Shown one piece after another: positions 20,370-27,332 of a stretch of 49,544 nucleotides of DNA (positions are counted from its first letter, which is position 1; every line of letters starts with the position of its first letter). Under the pieces are notes generated by a model. The model was given only the letters and a program-made list of their open reading frames with translations. It searched no databases and was not told where the DNA came from. This DNA is from Cellulomonas hominis (GTDB taxonomy: Bacteria; Actinomycetota; Actinomycetes; Actinomycetales; Cellulomonadaceae): assembly GCF_005239125.1 (NCBI RefSeq), contig NZ_SZYE01000007.1:1-49544 (forward strand). Reading direction: 5' to 3'. The translations under genes were made by a program, and so were the position numbers.

Positions 20370-21122
20370 TCAGCCCGCGTCCGGCCGCTCCGGCGACCGC
20401 ACCGGCTGCTCCGTGCCCGGGACCGGCAGCCCCGGTGCGCCCTGCGCCGCGGGGTCGAACCCGAACGTCCGGACCTCGCGCCCGCCGTCCGGCCCGATCC
20501 GGACCGTCGACACGCTCGCGTTGGCCAGCGGGTCCATCGGCACGGTCCCGGCCATCGCGAGGTAGGCCAGCAGGGTCACGCCGTGGCTGACCACCAGCAC
20601 GTCGCCGCCGCCCGCGTGCTCCCGCTCGATCCGGCCGAACGCGTCGGCGACCCGCTCGAGGTAGTCGGTGGTGCGCTCCGCGCCGGGCAGGCCCGGGTAC
20701 GTGCCCGTGAGGATGCCGCCGAACAGCTCGACCGGGTCGCCGAGCGCCAGCAGCTCCGCCTCGGGCCGGGCCTCCAGGTCGCCGAAGTGCATCTCCCGGA
20801 GGCCGGGGTCGGTGGTGAGCCCGACGCCGGGGTGCGGGGCCAGCAGCTCGCGCGCCGTGGCGACCGTGCGGCCCGCGGGGCTCGCGTACGCCGCCGCGAA
20901 CGTCCGGCCCGCCAGCACCCGCGCCGTCGCGCGCACGCCGGTCAGGCCGTCCTCGGTCAGCGGGGAGTCGGACCAGCCCTGCAGCAGGCGGGCGGTGTTG
21001 AACTGGGTACGACCGTGCCGCACCAGGTAGAGCGTGGTGGTGCCGTCCGGCGCGGCCTCGTCGTCGAGGCGGGTGGCCGGGCCGTGCTCCGCCGCGTCGG
21101 CGGACGTCGCGAGGAAGGGCAT
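20370..21122 (-). CDS. Histidine phosphatase family protein
   Basis: A 250-residue phosphoglycerate-mutase-like phosphatase. Catalytic H36 lies in LVRHGRT, with the second Arg in ASPAGRTVATA, the acid residue in LREMHFGDLE and the second His in VVSHGVTL. A 28-residue leader precedes the domain. The start at 21122 (MPFLATS) is preferred to 21140 because TAGGAT (21130-21135, minus strand) lies 7 nt before it. Substrates of such enzymes range from sugar phosphates to nucleotides; none is indicated here. Confidence 0.85.
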   Translation of the reverse strand: MPFLATSADAAEHGPATRLDDEAAPDGTTTLYLVRHGRTQFNTARLLQGWSDSPLTEDGLTGVRATARVLAGRTFAAAYASPAGRTVATARELLAPHPGVGLTTDPGLREMHFGDLEARPEAELLALGDPVELFGGILTGTYPGLPGAERTTDYLERVADAFGRIEREHAGGGDVLVVSHGVTLLAYLAMAGTVPMDPLANASVSTVRIGPDGGREVRTFGFDPAAQGAPGLPVPGTEQPVRSPERPDAG

Positions 21123-21137
21123 GCCCGCGATCCTAGG

Positions 21138-21175
21138 CACGGTCCCGCCCCCCGTGGCGGGGAGGCGGGACCGTG
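21138..21175 (-). terminator. Terminator of the ABC-2 exporter operon
   Basis: A 12-bp perfect stem (21138-21149 with 21164-21175) with an inner CCCC/GGGG extension, just after the permease stop. It ends only a few bases before the -10 of the leaderless phosphatase gene, insulating the two. Confidence 0.8.
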
Positions 21176-21183
21176 CGGCACCC

Positions 21184-21918
21184 CTACGCGCGGCGGCGCA
21201 GCGCCCAGGTGGCCCCCGCGACGGACGCGGCGCACCAGGCGAGCAGCACGACGAGCGACCGGCCCGGCATCGAGAACGTGTCGTGCGCGAGCCCCGAGCG
21301 GATGAGCTGCGCCATCGGCTCGAACGGGAACCACTCGTGCGCCGTCTGCAACCACCCGGGCATCCGGTCGGCGGGGAAGCTGACGGGCGTGAACAGCAGG
21401 ATGACGAACACGAGCACCTGGGTCATCAGCATCGCCAGGGTGGGCTTGAGCAGCGACGCCATGCCGTACCCGACGGCCGCGGCCGTCAGCGACACCAGCA
21501 GCGCCGCCGGCACCAGCCAGGGCGCGGGCGACAGGTCGACGTCGAACCGGAGCACGCCGGTGACGATGCCGAGCACCATGCCGGGCAGCGCGATGAGCGT
21601 CCACACCAGCAGGTCGCTGACCAGGAACGACCCGCGCGGGACGGGCAGCGTGCGCATCCAGTCGAGGCTGCCCTCCGTGCGGGACTGCGACAGCATCTGC
21701 GGGGTCATCACCAGCCCGACCATGACCAGCGTGATGGTCGGTGCGCCGGTCGCGAGGTAGAGCGCCTGCTCGGGCGGTGGGTCGCCGATCACGAGCCCGA
21801 AGCCGAGGATCGTCGCGATCGCGAGGAACACCTGCACCACGACGAGCAGCGGCAGCATCGTGGCCTGGCGGCGGAACTGCCACTGGGTGAGCAGCAGGGT
21901 CTGCTGGACGGTGCTCAC
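21184..21918 (-). CDS. ABC-2 type transporter permease
   Basis: A 244-residue exporter channel subunit with six hydrophobic segments (about 22-45, 60-82, 105-130, 138-160, 165-187, 215-238). The first cytoplasmic loop has MLSQSRTEGSLDWMRTLPV, the ABC-2 coupling region. The GTG start overlaps the ATPase stop (GTGA, 21915-21918). With the ATPase it forms an exporter under TetR control; the substrate, probably a toxic lipophile or antibiotic, is inference from that control. Confidence 0.85.
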   Translation of the reverse strand: MSTVQQTLLLTQWQFRRQATMLPLLVVVQVFLAIATILGFGLVIGDPPPEQALYLATGAPTITLVMVGLVMTPQMLSQSRTEGSLDWMRTLPVPRGSFLVSDLLVWTLIALPGMVLGIVTGVLRFDVDLSPAPWLVPAALLVSLTAAAVGYGMASLLKPTLAMLMTQVLVFVILLFTPVSFPADRMPGWLQTAHEWFPFEPMAQLIRSGLAHDTFSMPGRSLVVLLAWCAASVAGATWALRRRA

Positions 21919-22889
21919 GCCGCCACCCCCGCGGTCTCGCCCTGCGGGGCGTGCTCGTGGCCGACCAGGTCGACGTAGACGTCCTCGAGCGAGGCGGGCG
22001 TGAGCGCGTACCGCTCGAGGCGGTGCGCCGCGACCTCGCCCTGGGCCCACCCGACGACCTCCGCGGCGTCGGCCGCGCCCACGGTCCCCACCTCGCGGCC
22101 CCGCGCGCCGGACACCGCGCGCACCGCCGGGTGCCACCGCCAGCCCGCCTCGACGGCGCCGGGGGAGAGGTCCGCCTCGACGGTCAGCGTGCCCTGCAGG
22201 TGCGCGGTGAGCCCGGCGGGGGTGTCGTCCGCGAGCACCCGGCCGCGGTCGAGCACAGCGAGCCGGTCCACGACGCGCTCGGCTTCGCGCACGTTGTGCG
22301 TCACCAGCAGCACGGCCCGGCCCTCGTCGGCGAGCGCGCGGATCTGCCCCCAGAGCAGCCGGCGGCGGACGGGGTCGACGTCGTTGGTCGGCTCGTCCAG
22401 CACGACGAGGCGCCCCGGGGTGACCACCGTCATGGCGAACGCGGTGAGCCGCGCGATGCCGCCGGACACCTTCTCCGCCGGGGTGTCGGCCCAGGGGCGC
22501 AGGTCGAGGGCGTCGAGCAGCTCGTCCGTGCGGGCGCGCACCGCGGTGCGCTCGGCGCCGCGGATCCGCCCGACGAGCTCGATCGCCCGGCGCGGCGTCA
22601 GGCCGGTGATCGGCACGTTCGCCTGCGCCTGGATGCAGGTCCGCCGCCGCGCCTCCGCCGGCTGCGCCACCGCGTCCACGCCGTCGAGGTGGATCGTGCC
22701 CGCGTCCGGCCGGACCAGCCCGACCACCTGGTTCACCAGCGTGGTCTTGCCCGCGCCGTTGTGCCCGAGCAGGCCGACGACCTGCCCGGCCGCGACCTCC
22801 AGGTCGATCCCGTCGTTCGCCTGCACGCCGCCGCGCCCGCGGTACCGCTTCCGCAGCCCGCGGACGGTCAGCACCGTCGTCGCGCCCAT
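21915..22889 (-). CDS. ABC transporter ATP-binding protein
   Basis: A 324-residue ATPase. Walker A is GHNGAGKTT (about 45-53), the signature region VSGGIARL replaces the usual LSGGQ, Walker B is RLVVLDEPTND, and the H-loop is LLVTHNV. The altered signature is the one to check. The C-terminal 100 residues are a DrrA-like extension. The ATG at 22889 is preferred to an upstream frame start at 23051, which would run through the operators; GAGGGAG and GCGGAG lie before it. A TACGTT -10 (22948-22953, minus strand) bracketed by two TetR operators gives a leader of about 50 nt. Confidence 0.87.
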   Translation of the reverse strand: MGATTVLTVRGLRKRYRGRGGVQANDGIDLEVAAGQVVGLLGHNGAGKTTLVNQVVGLVRPDAGTIHLDGVDAVAQPAEARRRTCIQAQANVPITGLTPRRAIELVGRIRGAERTAVRARTDELLDALDLRPWADTPAEKVSGGIARLTAFAMTVVTPGRLVVLDEPTNDVDPVRRRLLWGQIRALADEGRAVLLVTHNVREAERVVDRLAVLDRGRVLADDTPAGLTAHLQGTLTVEADLSPGAVEAGWRWHPAVRAVSGARGREVGTVGAADAAEVVGWAQGEVAAHRLERYALTPASLEDVYVDLVGHEHAPQGETAGVAA

Positions 22890-22927
22890 CTCCGCACTCC
22901 CTCGCTCGTCGGACCCGACCGCTCGCA

Positions 22928-22939
22928 TACCGGTCGGTA
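22928..22939. promoter_or_regulatory. TetR operator 1
   Basis: TACCGGTCGGTA, an interrupted palindrome (TACCG-N2-CGGTA), lies just downstream of the predicted start point of the ABC exporter transcript (-10 at 22948-22953). It shares its half-sites with the operators at 22972 and 23051. Confidence 0.75.
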
Positions 22940-22947
22940 CATCCTGG

Positions 22948-22953
22948 AACGTA
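22948..22953 (-). promoter_or_regulatory. -10 element of the ABC-2 exporter operon
   Basis: TACGTT on the minus strand, between TetR operators 1 and 2. Operator 2 covers the -35 area and operator 1 the first transcribed bases. Confidence 0.45.
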
Positions 22954-22971
22954 GCAGGATGCGATGCGGGA

Positions 22972-22983
22972 TACCAGACGGTA
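22972..22983. promoter_or_regulatory. TetR operator 2
   Basis: TACCAGACGGTA within the longer palindrome ATACC-N4-GGTAT (22971-22984), over the -35 region of the exporter promoter. One half-site base differs from the other two operators. Confidence 0.7.
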
Positions 22984-23050
22984 TCTGCGCGGCTTTCCTG
23001 CCGCGTCGGTGCAGGTGGGAGGCTTGGCCATGGCGGCGACGGGATCGACA

Positions 23051-23062
23051 TACCGATCGGTA
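23051..23062. promoter_or_regulatory. TetR operator 3
   Basis: TACCGATCGGTA, a perfect 12-bp palindrome, lies 11 nt upstream of the TACGAT -10 (23074-23079) of the tetR gene, placing autoregulation on the regulator itself. Confidence 0.75.
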
Positions 23063-23085
23063 CGGGACCGGGCTACGATGGCGGC

Positions 23086-23895
23086 ATGGCGCGCAGGCAG
23101 GACGACGAGACCCCCGACGGCCGGACCGTGGACGACTCGATCGGCGCCGCGACCCGGGCGCTCGCCGACGCCACCGCCGCGCTCACCCGCCTGATCGGCC
23201 GGCAGGTGCAGTCCGTCGTCCCCGAGGTGTCGGACGCGGTCGCGGCGAGCCTGCGGGAGGCGTCCCGCGGGCTCGCGGACGCCTCCGAGAGCGTCGGCCG
23301 GCGGTCGGGTGGTCGGGCGGAGGAGCGCCGCACCGAGCGGGCGAACCGCACCCGCGAGGAGCTCCTGGACGCCGCGGCGCGGGCGTTCGCCCGCCACGGC
23401 TACGAGGGTGCCTCGCTCGGTGACATCGCCGCCGACGCGGGGTACACGAAGGGCGCCGTGTACGCGCACTTCGGCTCGAAGCACGAGCTGTTCCTGGAGG
23501 TCGCGCGCCGGCAGATCGCCGCCGCTCCCGTCCAGCCCTGCCTGCCCGACCTGGGGTCCGACGGCCTGGAGGCGGAGCTGTCGGCGGCGCTGCACGGCAT
23601 GGTCGACGAGGACGACCTGCTGCTCTCGCTCGAGATCCTGTCGTTCGCCGTCCGGCACCCGGAGGCGCGCGCGGAGATCGGCGGCTTCTACGAGGACGGG
23701 TTCGCGGAGCTCGCGGAGCAGGTCGCGCGCGCCCGGCACCCGGCGGACCCGGCGCCGGCCGAGGCCGACTGGGACACCGCGCTCGCTGTCGTGAGCGTGT
23801 CGAACATCGCGCTGCTGCTCGGCGCCGTCACCGGCTCGCCGCACGCGTCGCCCGCGGCGGGCTCCCGGGTGATCGCCCGGCTGCTGCGCGGCTGA
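23086..23895 (+). CDS. TetR/AcrR family regulator with long N-terminal extension
   Basis: A 269-residue repressor, longer than the usual 190-220. The helix-turn-helix (about 85-132) reads NRTREELLDAAARAFARHGY, then ASLGDIAADAGYTKGAVYAHFGSKHELF, a near-consensus TetR domain. It is preceded by about 80 residues of Ala-rich amphipathic helix (SIGAATRALADATAALTRL and on) that is not part of the fold and may add a dimer contact or anchor. The C-terminal ligand domain is unclassified. It is leaderless: TACGAT ends 6 nt before ATG 23086. Three matching operators in the divergent region indicate control of itself and the ABC-2 exporter. Confidence 0.9.
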   Translation: MARRQDDETPDGRTVDDSIGAATRALADATAALTRLIGRQVQSVVPEVSDAVAASLREASRGLADASESVGRRSGGRAEERRTERANRTREELLDAAARAFARHGYEGASLGDIAADAGYTKGAVYAHFGSKHELFLEVARRQIAAAPVQPCLPDLGSDGLEAELSAALHGMVDEDDLLLSLEILSFAVRHPEARAEIGGFYEDGFAELAEQVARARHPADPAPAEADWDTALAVVSVSNIALLLGAVTGSPHASPAAGSRVIARLLRG

Positions 23896-23929
23896 ACCCC
23901 GGACCCGCCGCGCCGGGCCGGCGCCCGGG

Positions 23930-24454
23930 TCAGTCGCCCTCGCGCCGCGCCCGGTGCGACAGCCGCAGCGGCAGCACCAGCCACACCAGCGCCAGGCCGG
24001 CGAGCGTGGCGCACCCGGCGACCCAGCCGGCGGTCCGGCCCACGACCACGTCGAACAGCAGCAGCGCCGAGCCGGCGAGCACCAGGGCGAGCGCGGCGAG
24101 CCCGGTCTGCGCCATCCGGTCCGCCGAGTCGACCAGCTCCCGCTTCAGGTGCCGGCGGAACAGGATCCGGTGCAGCGACACCGGCGCCACGATGAACCCG
24201 GTCGCCGTCACCGCCAGCACCACCAGGACCAGGTAGACGCCCTTCTGGTAGTCGTCCAGGTCGAGGAAGCGCTGCTGGAAGGGGACCGTCAGCAGGAAGC
24301 CGGTGAGGATCTGCACGCCGGTCTGCGCGACGCGCAGCTCCTGGAGCAGCTCGTTCCAGTTCCGGTCCATCCGCTCGGTCGGGGTCTCGTGGCGGCCGTC
24401 GCGGGGGTCGGCGTCGCGGTCCTCGGGGCGGGTGGTGTCGGCGTGCTGCGGCAT
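23930..24454 (-). CDS. DUF6328-like four-helix membrane protein
   Basis: A 174-residue membrane protein common in actinobacteria. A charged Asp/Arg-rich N-terminus (1-35) leads into NWNELLQELRVAQTGVQILTGFLLTVPF, the hallmark of the DUF6328 family, then four hydrophobic helices (about 48-66, 75-95, 122-143, 148-166). The function of the family is unknown. GAAGGACC lies before the ATG. It stands opposite tetR (34 nt between the convergent ends) and divergent from ssrA. Confidence 0.8.
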   Translation of the reverse strand: MPQHADTTRPEDRDADPRDGRHETPTERMDRNWNELLQELRVAQTGVQILTGFLLTVPFQQRFLDLDDYQKGVYLVLVVLAVTATGFIVAPVSLHRILFRRHLKRELVDSADRMAQTGLAALALVLAGSALLLFDVVVGRTAGWVAGCATLAGLALVWLVLPLRLSHRARREGD

Positions 24455-24591
24455 GGTCGGTCCTTCGCGTGGTGCGCTCCGCCCCGGGTCCTCCGCGGCG
24501 TCAGGGCCGATGGTGCCGCGACCGCTCGCGCGCCGCAGGTCGAGCGGGTGCGGCCGTGGGAATGACGGTGCGGTCGTCCGCGTTGGACACG

Positions 24592-24597
24592 TATGCT
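24592..24597 (+). promoter_or_regulatory. Candidate -10 for ssrA
   Basis: TATGCT, the best -10 hexamer in the 220-nt gap before tmRNA. Transcription from about 24604 would give a 70-nt 5' leader to be removed, presumably by RNase P. A TTGACA at 24659-24664 is too close to the mature end to serve as its -35. Confidence 0.45.
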
Positions 24598-24674
24598 GGA
24601 CCTGCTGCAGCCGACGGCCGGGAGCCCCACGGGGTGATCGGACGGGGGCGGCGGCGATTGACAACTCCACATGG

Positions 24675-25037
24675 GGGTGATCGGTTTCGACGGTGATCGT
24701 CGAGCCAGGAGAAGCGGGCCGAGGACACACGGTTATCTCGCTAACGCTCCGTGTAAACCCATAGGTGCCGATAACAAGCGCACCGACTTCGCCCTCGCCG
24801 CCTGAGCGAGCCTCGAAGTCCGTCAGCCTGAGCTAGCTTCCGACTCAGATCCTGGCGTCAGCTAGGGAGCCACTGCTCGCAGTCCTCGTCATCGGGGCTG
24901 CGGGGACTTTCAGGTGACTGAGCCCGTCCGCGACTTGTCTGCGTGATCGCGGGGGCTGAGAAAAGCAGCTGCAGACTGCGCCCGGAGAAGCCCTGGTTCC
25001 ACGTCATCGGACGCGGGTTCGATTCCCGCCACCTCCA
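24675..25037 (+). ncRNA. ssrA: tmRNA (transfer-messenger RNA)
   Basis: One-piece tmRNA that rescues stalled ribosomes with SmpB. The 5' end GGGGGTGATCGGTTTCGACG and the 3' T arm GCGGGTTCGATTCCCGC close the tRNA-like part; acceptor strands GGGGGTG (24675-24681) and CACCTCC (25030-25036) pair over 7 bp with the discriminator A at 25037. CCA is not encoded (CTC follows) and must be added. The tag frame runs 24767-24805: resume codon GCC, then GAT AAC AAG CGC ACC GAC TTC GCC CTC GCC GCC TGA, giving ADNKRTDFALAA. The ALAA end is the ClpXP/ClpAP degron. Sequence before the tag contains the usual TAAACCCATAGGT context. Confidence 0.97.
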
Positions 25038-25046
25038 CTCGAGTGC

Positions 25047-25083
25047 CGAGAGGCCCGTCCCCGTCCCGGGGGCGGGCCTCTCG
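25047..25083. terminator. Bidirectional terminator between ssrA and marR
   Basis: An 11-bp perfect stem CGAGAGGCCCG (25047-25057) with CGGGCCTCTCG (25073-25083), 10 nt past the mature tmRNA end and 5 nt before the marR stop, so it can serve both converging transcripts. Confidence 0.8.
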
Positions 25084-25087
25084 TGCG

Positions 25088-25531
25088 TCACGCGTCGCCG
25101 AGCAGCGCGTCCCGGCCGGCGGTGAGCGCGTCGCGCAGGGCGGTGCGCTGCGCGGGGTCGAGGCCGGACAGCATCCGGGCGGTGACCCCGGCGACGCGTT
25201 CCTGTGCCGCGGCGAGGGCCTCGTCGCCGGCGCGGGTCAGCAGGGTGGCGCGCTCCCGCCGGGGCCCGGGCTCCTGGGCGCGCTCGACCAGCCCGTGCCG
25301 CTCCAGCCCCTGGACCAGGACGTTCATCGACTGCCGGGACACGAACGTGCGCCGGGCCAGCTCCGAGCCGGTGATGCCCGGCTCCGCGTGCAGCGTGCTC
25401 AGGCAGGCGTACTGCGACACGGTCAGGCCGAGCGGCCGCAGCACCTCGTCCATCCGCTGGTTCAGGGCGGCCTGCGTGGCCTTGAGCAGGATGCCGAGCT
25501 CCTGGGCGAGCGCGGCGTCGGTGTCGTTCAT
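25088..25531 (-). CDS. MarR family transcriptional regulator
   Basis: A 147-residue winged-helix repressor. LKATQAALNQRMDEVL (helix 1), the recognition region GITGSELARRTFVSRQSMNVLVQGLERHGLV (about 55-85) and the wing PGPRRERATLLTRAGDEAL (about 88-106) are all standard MarR features. The start is ATG 25531, six bases after a CAAGAT -10, so leaderless. It is divergent from a VOC-family gene; two TGTCA-N6-TGACA palindromes in the 46-nt gap overlap both promoters and both start codons, so it should repress itself and its neighbour. No redox Cys is evident; the ligand is unknown. Confidence 0.9.
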   Translation of the reverse strand: MNDTDAALAQELGILLKATQAALNQRMDEVLRPLGLTVSQYACLSTLHAEPGITGSELARRTFVSRQSMNVLVQGLERHGLVERAQEPGPRRERATLLTRAGDEALAAAQERVAGVTARMLSGLDPAQRTALRDALTAGRDALLGDA

Positions 25532-25546
25532 GTCAGCATCTTGACA
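25531..25546. promoter_or_regulatory. MarR operator A
   Basis: TGTCAGCATCTTGACA (TGTCA-N6-TGACA) covers the -10 hexamer and touches the start codon of marR. Its centre is 32 bp, about three helical turns, from that of operator B. Confidence 0.8.
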
Positions 25547-25562
25547 TACCCCCGGGTGTTGG

Positions 25563-25578
25563 TGTCAGGATGTTGACA
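25563..25578. promoter_or_regulatory. MarR operator B
   Basis: TGTCAGGATGTTGACA, with the same half-sites as operator A, covers the CAGGAT -10 and the first base of the start codon of the VOC gene. Confidence 0.8.
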
Positions 25579-25961
25579 TGAACACAGCGACCGTCCGCAC
25601 GTCCGGACCCGACTTCGTCTCCTTCCAGGTGCGCGACCTCGCCGCCTCGGCCGACTTCTACGAGCGGCTCGTCGGGCTCACCCGGCTCCCGGCGCCGAAC
25701 CCGCAGGCCGTGGTCTTCTCCGACGGCGCCGTCTCCTTCGCGGTGCGGGAGCCGTTCCCGGGGGTGGACCTCGACGCCGTGGGGCAGCTCGGCGCCGGCG
25801 TGGGGGTGTGGTTCCACAACCCGGACGCGGCGGGGCTGCACGCGCGGCTCGTCGAGGCCGGCGTGCCCGTCGTGCAGCCGCCGTCCGAGACGCCGTTCGG
25901 GACGACGTTCGCGTTCCGCGACCCCGACGGCTACGTCGTGACGGTCCACTCGAAGGCCTGA
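25578..25961 (+). CDS. VOC (glyoxalase/bleomycin-resistance) family protein
   Basis: A 127-residue protein with the paired beta-alpha-beta-beta-beta fold. VSFQVRDLAASADFYERLVGL (about 14-34) opens the first module; ARLVEAGVPVVQPPSETPFGTTFAFRDPDGYVVTV (about 88-123) closes the second. Such proteins bind metals or hydrophobic toxins, or act as dioxygenases or lyases. Regulation by the divergent MarR, through operator B on its start site, suggests a response to a small organic compound. The mRNA is predicted leaderless (CAGGAT, 6 nt, ATG). Confidence 0.85.
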   Translation: MNTATVRTSGPDFVSFQVRDLAASADFYERLVGLTRLPAPNPQAVVFSDGAVSFAVREPFPGVDLDAVGQLGAGVGVWFHNPDAAGLHARLVEAGVPVVQPPSETPFGTTFAFRDPDGYVVTVHSKA

Positions 25962-26000
25962 TCGCCCGGCCCGGACGAGGGCTCGGCGCGGCGCCCGGCG

Positions 26001-26432
26001 TCACCCCAGGTGGCGCGCCGCGTCCTCGTACCACCGGAGCCACGCCGCCCCGGCGTCCCCGGTCCGCCGCCGCAGCGCCGTCCGCCGCAGCTCCATCGGG
26101 CGCAGGTCCACCCAGCCCCGCCGGTCCAGCCCCGGGAGCGTCCCCGGCGACCGCGCGTAGCCGTCCCGCCCGTCCTGGTCCTGGGACGTCAGCCGCACGA
26201 CCGTGCACCGTCGGCCGCGCGCTGACAGCACGACGACCGGCCGGTCCTTCGCGCCGGTCCCGTCCCGGAACGGCACCATCGCGAACCACACGTCGCCGCG
26301 GCGCGCCCGGGGCGCCCCGGCGCGGCCGAGCAGCCGCAGCACCAGGGCGACCGCGCCGACGACCAGGACCAGCAGCCACGGGCGGTCGGCGACGAGGTCG
26401 GCGAGGGCACCGGGCACGAGCTGGTCGGTCAT
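26001..26432 (-). CDS. Membrane-anchored PemK/MazF-like protein
   Basis: A 143-residue protein with an N-terminal hydrophobic helix (about 18-35) and a C-terminal PemK/MazF-type barrel (about 44-125). Family hallmarks are RGDVWF (45-50), KDRPVVVLS (62-70) and VVRLTSQDQ. In toxins of this family these positions form the mRNA-cleaving site. No antitoxin-sized gene overlaps or precedes it, and the membrane helix is unusual for MazF, so it may be a domesticated relative rather than an active toxin. CACACT lies 7 nt before the ATG, suggesting a leaderless mRNA. It is divergent from the DUF429 gene. Confidence 0.75.
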   Translation of the reverse strand: MTDQLVPGALADLVADRPWLLVLVVGAVALVLRLLGRAGAPRARRGDVWFAMVPFRDGTGAKDRPVVVLSARGRRCTVVRLTSQDQDGRDGYARSPGTLPGLDRRGWVDLRPMELRRTALRRRTGDAGAAWLRWYEDAARHLG

Positions 26433-26555
26433 GCAGGGGAGTGTGGCAGGTCGGCGGACCGTGGCCCGCCGGTCCGGGAGCGAGCGGCGGGCCGGCCAGG
26501 CGTCGACCGCCGACGGCGCGCCTCCTCCTCGGGCGGGCGCGGCAGACTGGCGGGC

Positions 26556-27332
26556 GTGACGACCCCCGCCCTGCACGTCGGCCTCGACCTCGCGTGGTCC
26601 ACCGGCGTCACCGGTCTCGCGGTCGTCGACGACGCCGGGCACCTGCTCGACTCCGGCTCGTGCCGCACGGACGACGAGATCGCCGCCTGGCTCGCGGGGG
26701 TCGGCGGGCCGCTCGCCGTCGTCGGCGTCGACGCCCCGCTGGTCGTGCCCAACGCGACGGGTCAGCGCGAGGCGGAGCGGGCGATCGGCCGCGCGTTCGG
26801 TGCCTACGGGGCCTCGGCGCACACCGCCAACCGGGGCACCTTCGGGGGAGCCGACCCGCGGGCGTGGCGGCTGGCCGAGCGGTTCGGCTGGGCGACGGAC
26901 CCGGCCACCCCGGTCGGCGCCGGTCGCACGGTGTGCCTCGAGGTGTACCCGCACCCCGCGCTGGTCGCCCTGTTCGGGCTGCCCTACCGGCTGGACTACA
27001 AGAAGGGCCCGCGCGAGCGGCGGCAGCCCGGGTTCGCGGCGCTCGTCGCGCACCTGGAGTCGGTGCCGGAGCTGCGGGTGGGGGAGAGCCCGCGGTGGCG
27101 GCACCTGCGCGCGGTGGTCGCGGACCCCGGGCCGGGCGACCTCGACCGGGTCGAGGACGAGCTCGACGCCGTGGTGTGCGCGCACCTCGCGTGGCTGTGG
27201 CACCACCGGCCGGGGTCGCTGGTGGTCTACGGCAGCGCCGCGGGCGGGTACGTCGTGGCGCCGCCGCCGCCCGCGCACCCCGCGGTCCGGCCACCGCGCC
27301 CCGGGTCCGCGCGCGCCGCCGTCAGCGGCTGA
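26556..27332 (+). CDS. DUF429 domain protein
   Basis: A 258-residue protein with an RNase H-like opening GLDLAWSTGVTGLAVVDD (about 9-26; D11 as first acidic residue), VVGVDAPLVVPN (about 55-66), NATGQREAERAIGRAFG, and EVYPHPALVALFG followed by LDYKKGP, all typical of DUF429. The late DELDAVVCAHLAWL supplies further acidic residues. The fold suggests a nuclease or ATPase-like role, but no activity is established. Leaderless GTG start (CAGACT 7 nt upstream). The stop overlaps the convergent gene by 11 bp. Confidence 0.8.
   Translation: MTTPALHVGLDLAWSTGVTGLAVVDDAGHLLDSGSCRTDDEIAAWLAGVGGPLAVVGVDAPLVVPNATGQREAERAIGRAFGAYGASAHTANRGTFGGADPRAWRLAERFGWATDPATPVGAGRTVCLEVYPHPALVALFGLPYRLDYKKGPRERRQPGFAALVAHLESVPELRVGESPRWRHLRAVVADPGPGDLDRVEDELDAVVCAHLAWLWHHRPGSLVVYGSAAGGYVVAPPPPAHPAVRPPRPGSARAAVSG

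Noticed and set aside
24658-24664. TTGACA close to the tmRNA 5' end as ssrA -35
   Set aside because: It is about 11 nt from the mature 5' end, with no -10 at the right distance.
26001-26555. Classical toxin-antitoxin operon
   Set aside because: The short divergent gap has no antitoxin ORF, and the PemK-like protein carries a membrane helix; the adjacent gene is DUF429.
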